From Thermoplasmatota archaeon (GTDB taxonomy: Archaea > Thermoplasmatota > Thermoplasmata > Lutacidiplasmatales > JAMCUS01), in assembly GCA_023379385.1 (NCBI GenBank), contig JAMCUS010000008.1:1-56727 (forward strand): a stretch of 56,727 bases of DNA. Reading direction: 5' to 3'. Of the stretch, positions 53,203 to 56,727 are shown piece by piece. Every line of letters starts with the position of its first letter. The stretch's first letter is position 1. The notes beneath the pieces are model-generated. The model did not search any database. It saw nothing but the letters and a program-made list of their open reading frames with translations, and had not been told where the DNA came from. The position numbers were made by a program, and so were the translations under genes.

Positions 53203-54059
53203 AGAACAGGATTTTTGTTATCGATAAGCCATGTGGTCCTACCTCGCATCAGGTAGCCTCATGGGTAAAAAATATGCTGAAGGTCAAAATTGCCGGCCAC
53301 GGCGGTACGCTTGATCCTGGAGTGAGTGGCGTACTTGTGATAGGAACTGATAAAGCAGCACAGGCATTGCATTACCTTCTGTACGATACCAAGGAGTATA
53401 TTGTAGCTGCGAAATTTCACAGCAATGTTACAAGGGAGGATCTTGAGCCAGTTCTTACCAATTTCAGAGGAGACATATATCAGCTGCCTCCAATCAGGGC
53501 TGCTGTTAAAAGAGCCCTGCGTATAAGACGCATTCATAAATTAGAAATACTGGATATAAGCGACAGATTTGTTCTTTTTGATGTTGTATCCGATGCTGGA
53601 ACGTACATACGCACCCTTGTAAGGGATATAGGTGATGCAACAGGTATTGGTGCACACATGGAGGACTTGAGGAGGATAAGAACAGGTCCATTTACAGAAA
53701 AAGAGGCCGTAAATCTGTACACCCTGAAGGACTCCATTCAGTTCTGTATGGAGGGTGATTGCTCCATGCTGAGCAAAATTTCCAGAAGCCTGGACTCTGT
53801 GTTCACGACCTTTCCATCCGTAGTGGTAAGGGAAAAAGCGGAAAGTGCAATTGCATATGGAGCGAATCTGTACAGGGGTGGAATATACAGTTCAGACCCA
53901 TTCAACCCCGGTGATATCGTATCCATCCATAACAAAAGCGGCGTGGTTATAGCTGCTGGAAAAGCATTGAAAGTTGAGAACAATAAACCCGTGGTGGATA
54001 TAGAAATAGTATTTGTAGATAGCAAAAAATATAAAAAGATATGGAAAACCGGTCAATGA
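53175..54059 (+). CDS. Cbf5, tRNA/rRNA pseudouridine synthase (TruB family)
   Basis: Cbf5 is the catalytic subunit of H/ACA guide RNPs and also makes pseudouridine 55 in tRNA. The catalytic Asp is in HGGTLDPGVSGVLVIG (about residue 47), followed by KEYIVAAKFHSN, QLPPIRAAVKRALRIRRIHKLEILD and GTYIRTLVRDIGDATGIGAHMEDLRRIRTG. A PUA domain closes the chain (PGDIVSIHNKSGVVIAAGKAL). The 294 residues are shorter than many archaeal Cbf5 proteins by 30 or so. It is the last gene of the ribosomal cluster and overlaps the convergent TBP gene by 7 bases. Confidence 0.93.
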   Translation: MAEIPEEYVKNRIFVIDKPCGPTSHQVASWVKNMLKVKIAGHGGTLDPGVSGVLVIGTDKAAQALHYLLYDTKEYIVAAKFHSNVTREDLEPVLTNFRGDIYQLPPIRAAVKRALRIRRIHKLEILDISDRFVLFDVVSDAGTYIRTLVRDIGDATGIGAHMEDLRRIRTGPFTEKEAVNLYTLKDSIQFCMEGDCSMLSKISRSLDSVFTTFPSVVVREKAESAIAYGANLYRGGIYSSDPFNPGDIVSIHNKSGVVIAAGKALKVENNKPVVDIEIVFVDSKKYKKIWKTGQ

Positions 54060-54604
54060 AGCAGTCCAGTACCTTTTAATTCATCCAAAATTTTCTGAAC
54101 TGCTATTTCAACATCCTCAGGTTTTCTTGCTCCTGTACATACAAGTTTACCGGAACCGAATAAAAGCACCACGACTTTTGGAGTAGCTATCCTGTATACC
54201 AGCCCCGGGAACTGCTCCGGCTCATATTCTACCCTCTCAAGACCAAGGGTTATGGCAATGGAGTTCAAATTTATTTCGGCACCCAGATCAGAGGACGCCA
54301 CGATATTCTGGACCTCTATTTTTGGGTTGGGGTTTACATCTATACCTCCCTTTGAGATCTGGGTAACAACGATATCTATTGCCTTTTTAACATCCTCCAG
54401 ACTCTTAGCACCTGTACATACAACCTTTCCACTGCTGAAGATCAGTGTGGCAGTTTTTGGAGTTTTAATTCTGTAAATAAGCCCTGGAAATTGTTCTGGC
54501 TCGTATTCAGAGCCTTCAAGAACATGTGAAATTGCGGGCAGATCAAGAATACTACCTAACGTGGTTGATGCTACTACATTTTCTATCTTTATATGTGGTT
54601 TCAT
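54053..54604 (-). CDS. tbp: TATA-box binding protein
   Basis: TBP is the basal transcription factor that binds the TATA box with TFB. The two direct repeats of the saddle fold are plain: ENVVASTTLGSILDLPAISHVLEGSEYEPEQFPGLIYRIKTPKTATLIFSSGKVVCTGAKS, and QNIVASSDLGAEINLNSIAITLGLERVEYEPEQFPGLVYRIATPKVVVLLFGSGKLVCTGARKPED. The 183 residues are normal. It appears leaderless. Confidence 0.97.
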   Translation of the reverse strand: MKPHIKIENVVASTTLGSILDLPAISHVLEGSEYEPEQFPGLIYRIKTPKTATLIFSSGKVVCTGAKSLEDVKKAIDIVVTQISKGGIDVNPNPKIEVQNIVASSDLGAEINLNSIAITLGLERVEYEPEQFPGLVYRIATPKVVVLLFGSGKLVCTGARKPEDVEIAVQKILDELKGTGLLH

Positions 54605-54752
54605 AATTATGACCTAAGGAAAGAGATTTATAAAGCAATATATAAAGCTTTTTCAAATATAATTATCTGAGTTGGGCATTGTTACATGCTGTATTGCAGA
54701 TAGAGGTTCAGTGATGGTATATTTAAATAGTTTTTAAAACATATCTTTACGC
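54605..54752. promoter_or_regulatory. Divergent promoter region of tbp and fen
   Basis: On the minus strand two TATA-like boxes (GCTTTATA twice, within about 54624-54650) lie before tbp; the nearer one is about 26 bases from the ATG, fitting a leaderless message. On the plus strand ATTTAAATAG at 54721-54730 lies about 27 bases before the fen ATG. No other gene is seen. Confidence 0.6.
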
Positions 54753-55754
54753 ATGGGTGTAAAAATAAAGGAACTTCTCTCTACACATCCAATATCCATA
54801 AATGAGCTTAAAGGCAAAAAAATCGCCATAGATGCATATAACACACTATACCAGTTCCTTTCCAGTATAAGAGGGTGGGGTGGCTATTATCTTACAGATG
54901 AAAGTAATAACGTTACCTCTCATCTGGCAGGCATTTTTTATAGAAACATGAAATTATTATCATATTCAATATGGCCATTATATGTTTTTGACGGTACGCC
55001 ACACAATCTTAAGGGGGCAACACTCAAATCCAGATTTAAGAAAAGGGAGGAGGCAATGGAAGAATGGAAGTCTGCACTTGAATCCGGTGACGAGGTAACA
55101 GCAATGAAAAAGGCAAAAGCATCTACTACTATCACAGAACAGATCGTAGAAAGCAGCAAGAAATTGTTATCCCTGATGGGTATACCCTGTATTACTGCAC
55201 CCTCTGATGGCGAGGCATACGCTTCCTTTTTACTGACTAGCGGAGTTGTATGGGCGGTTGCGTCACAGGATTACGATGCGATACTGTTTGGATCGTCACG
55301 GGTTATCAGAAATCTTGCAGTATCAATAAAGAGAAAGAATGCTGCAGGAATCACAGAATCAGAACCAGAGATATTATATTCTGACGAATCTCTCAACAAC
55401 CTTGGTATTGATCTCAGGCAGATGATAGACATAGCCATCCTTGTAGGAACTGACTTTAACGAAGGCATAAAGGGAATTGGTCCTAAAAAAGCGTATAAAC
55501 TGATAAAGAAATATGAAAAAATAGAGAATATACCGGAACTGGGAGAGATAGAGAATCAGCACGTTGATGAGGTGAGAACTATTTTTTATAATTCAGGCAC
55601 AAAGGAGGTTCCGGAGATAAAATGGGGCAGCATAGATAAAGAGGGTCTGATAAAATACATGTGTGATGAGCATAATTTTTCCAGAGAACGAATCACTGAA
55701 ACAATCAGCAGGATTATTCCCACATCACAGAACAGGCTGGATTCTTTTTTCTGA
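54753..55754 (+). CDS. fen: Flap endonuclease 1 (FEN1)
   Basis: FEN1 cuts 5' flaps during lagging-strand synthesis and base excision repair. Seen in 333 residues: MGVKIKELL and KKIAIDAYNTLYQFLSS (N-terminal nuclease with metal-binding Asp), YVFDGTPHNLK, APSDGEAYASFL, SQDYDAILFGSSR, and the helix-2-turn-helix GTDFNEGIKGIGPKKAYKLIKKY. The C-terminal end QNRLDSFF is a PCNA-interacting (PIP) motif. The gene appears leaderless with its own TATA box and diverges from tbp. Confidence 0.96.
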   Translation: MGVKIKELLSTHPISINELKGKKIAIDAYNTLYQFLSSIRGWGGYYLTDESNNVTSHLAGIFYRNMKLLSYSIWPLYVFDGTPHNLKGATLKSRFKKREEAMEEWKSALESGDEVTAMKKAKASTTITEQIVESSKKLLSLMGIPCITAPSDGEAYASFLLTSGVVWAVASQDYDAILFGSSRVIRNLAVSIKRKNAAGITESEPEILYSDESLNNLGIDLRQMIDIAILVGTDFNEGIKGIGPKKAYKLIKKYEKIENIPELGEIENQHVDEVRTIFYNSGTKEVPEIKWGSIDKEGLIKYMCDEHNFSRERITETISRIIPTSQNRLDSFF

Positions 55755-55832
55755 CTTTAATCCGTCACAATGTTATACATCTGTTGGCACAGGCATAAAT
55801 TATTATTATGGCGATTGATATCTCTCATCTAT

Positions 55833-56111
55833 ATGAAGAGGGTAAAACGAAGATATCTCATGATAAAAAAGAATGGATATACAGATGACGTATACGCAAT
55901 GACATCAAAATATCTGAATGAAAACGGTATAGTAATGGTGAATTATCTTAAAGTTATGAGAAACAGAGATTCGACATATCTCCTTATGCGTGTTGACCTG
56001 AAATATGAAAAGGCAATAAAAAATTTTCTTGAAGAGAGCGGTTATAAAGTAATAAAAAGCTTTGGAACCATGAAAAAATGGAAAGAAAAATATTCAAAAT
56101 ACCAGAATTAA
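55833..56111 (+). CDS. Hypothetical protein, about 92 residues
   Basis: No family recognised. The product is small, basic and soluble, with the core DDVYAMTSKYLNENGIVMVNYLKVMRNRDSTYLLMRVDLKYEKAIKNFLEESGYKVI, which suggests a small alpha-beta fold. The start is unclear: ATG 55833 or ATG 55860. An upstream TTG would add an unlikely hydrophobic leader. A weak TATA-like AAATTATTATT lies about 27 bases before ATG 55833. It follows fen on the same strand. Confidence 0.5.
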   Translation: MKRVKRRYLMIKKNGYTDDVYAMTSKYLNENGIVMVNYLKVMRNRDSTYLLMRVDLKYEKAIKNFLEESGYKVIKSFGTMKKWKEKYSKYQN

Positions 56112-56234
56112 ATTGGAAAATATACTGTTAAGATACTACGGTCATTGGTCCGGGCCATCTTCATATTGGGCAATATAGTATTGAAATATATATTAATAAT
56201 AAAATACAATAAAGGGGGTCTGGGGGGGAATTCA

Positions 56235-56489
56235 ATGAAAAATCATACAATTGATGAAAAATACAACGCAGTAATGGAACTACTACTGGGCGGTTCTGCT
56301 ACAGAGATCTGCAGAAGATACTCTGTATCTTCATCTCAACTCTATAGGTGGAAAGATAAGTTCATAAAAGGCGGTAAACATGGTCTCAGTCTTGGAGTAA
56401 AAAACGAATATGAGCAGGAAATAACACAGATGAAAGCCATAATAGGGGATCTTACCATTGCTAACGAGCTTTTAAAAAAATCTACGTAG
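56235..56489 (+). CDS. IS3-like transposase OrfA
   Basis: The 84 residues start MKNHTIDEKYNAVMELL. They contain a helix-turn-helix (GSATEICRRYSVSSSQLYRWKDKFIKGG) and a leucine-zipper-like C-terminal helix (EQEITQMKAIIGDLTIANELLKKS), the standard OrfA layout of IS3-family elements. A GGGGG-rich stretch upstream may include the binding site and the element's left end. The start at ATG 56235 is chosen by match to the family; an upstream TTG adds a non-family leader. Confidence 0.8.
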   Translation: MKNHTIDEKYNAVMELLLGGSATEICRRYSVSSSQLYRWKDKFIKGGKHGLSLGVKNEYEQEITQMKAIIGDLTIANELLKKST

Positions 56490-56498
56490 GAGGATAAA

Positions 56499-56727
56499 AT
56501 GATTCTTTGCAATACGTTAATCTCTAATGGTTTTGGTGTTAAGAAGGCATCTGTTTTATCAGGAGTTCCAAAAAGTACATACTACAATCGGCTATTAATA
56601 AGGATATTATAAGCAGTAAGAAAAGTAAAGAGGAAATGATGAACAGGCTGGAAGGTCTGAAGTCCTACGTAAAAATAAAAGGGGATAAAATAGAACTGAA
56701 CAGAAAAAAAATAGAAATTATGAGAAA
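56499..56727 (+). pseudogene. IS3-like transposase OrfB, start only, frameshifted
   Basis: The frame begins MILCNTLISNGFGVKKASVLSGVPKSTYYNR after a TAGGAGG site, the usual OrfB start. At about 56590 the reading breaks: the original frame meets a TAA at 56610-56612, while another frame continues AINKDIISSKKSKEEMMNRLEGLK to the window's end. Restoring one lost base (CGG GCT) would join them. It may be a dead copy; the DDE domain lies outside the window. Confidence 0.65.

Larger units (their letters stand above)
56235..56727 (+). mobile_element. IS3-family element, left part
   Basis: The element contains orfA and the start of orfB and runs beyond the window. The left end could not be fixed; it should lie between 56112 and 56234. 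The usual IS3 layout with overlapping orfA and orfB is replaced here by orfB starting 10 bases after the orfA stop, with its own binding site. Confidence 0.7.

Overview
The window is a piece of an AT-rich archaeal chromosome. The best match is the order Thermoplasmatales (Thermoplasma, Ferroplasma, Picrophilus and Cuniculiplasma relatives). The grounds are: a complete archaeal S10/spc ribosomal cluster; archaeal-only genes (TBP, FEN1 with a PCNA-binding tail, aIF1, RNase P Rpp29, Dph2, Kae1, eL32, eL19, eS4, L10e, ADP-forming acyl-CoA synthetase); TATA boxes about 26 bases before many start codons, which suggests leaderless transcripts; GGTGAT-type ribosome binding sites inside operons; and a GvpD-like ATPase and a trehalose-phosphate synthase of the kind known from this order. 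The genus was not determined.

Layout. 1-230: 3' end of a TnpB transposon copy, broken by a stop codon. 290-2401: ADP-forming acyl-CoA synthetase. 2644-8224: a coiled-coil/zinc-ribbon protein followed by a giant protein of about 1540 residues, built from about 20 helical repeats and ending in a C4HC3 zinc finger. 8303-9506: a small unknown protein and a RadC/JAMM protein. 9507-10950: a gene-free stretch ending in a decayed TnpB. 10973-20000: prenyltransferase UppS, L10e, a secreted DUF4382-like protein, an FKBP isomerase, a TPR protein, a GvpD/KaiC-like ATPase, trehalose-6-phosphate synthase and thiolase. 19860-24045: carA-carB. 24182-27696: two nearly identical tandem genes for a 540-residue surface protein. 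27857-33140: phosphoesterase, acetyltransferase, PfkB kinase, Nudix, PurH and a PadR regulator. 33357-34746: a second TnpB copy, with terminal inverted repeats and a 9-base direct repeat on each side. 34849-37632: Kae1, Dph2 and a zinc-ribbon membrane protein.

38011-54059 is one continuous plus-strand cluster of 28 genes: uL3, uL4, uL23, uL2, uS19, uL22, uS3, uL29, aIF1, Rpp29, uS17, uL14, uL24, eS4, uL5, uS14, uS8, uL6, eL32, eL19, uL18, uS5, uL30, uL15, SecY, an EMC3/YidC-like protein, CMP kinase and Cbf5. Most genes are separated by fewer than 20 bases or overlap. Together they make the large and small subunits, the tRNA- and rRNA-modifying machinery and the membrane insertion channel. TBP (minus) and FEN1 (plus) then diverge from a shared promoter region. 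The window ends in a small unknown gene and the start of an IS3-like element whose orfB is frameshifted.

Most unusual points: the TnpB element carries boundaries typical of a DDE transposon; the giant repeat/zinc-finger protein sits next to a coiled-coil partner; SecY has an extra N-terminal membrane hairpin; uL3 has an insert of about 95 residues; the tandem surface genes differ mainly in one short loop; and a 41-base hairpin occurs twice. All function calls come from reading sequence motifs; no database search was possible.
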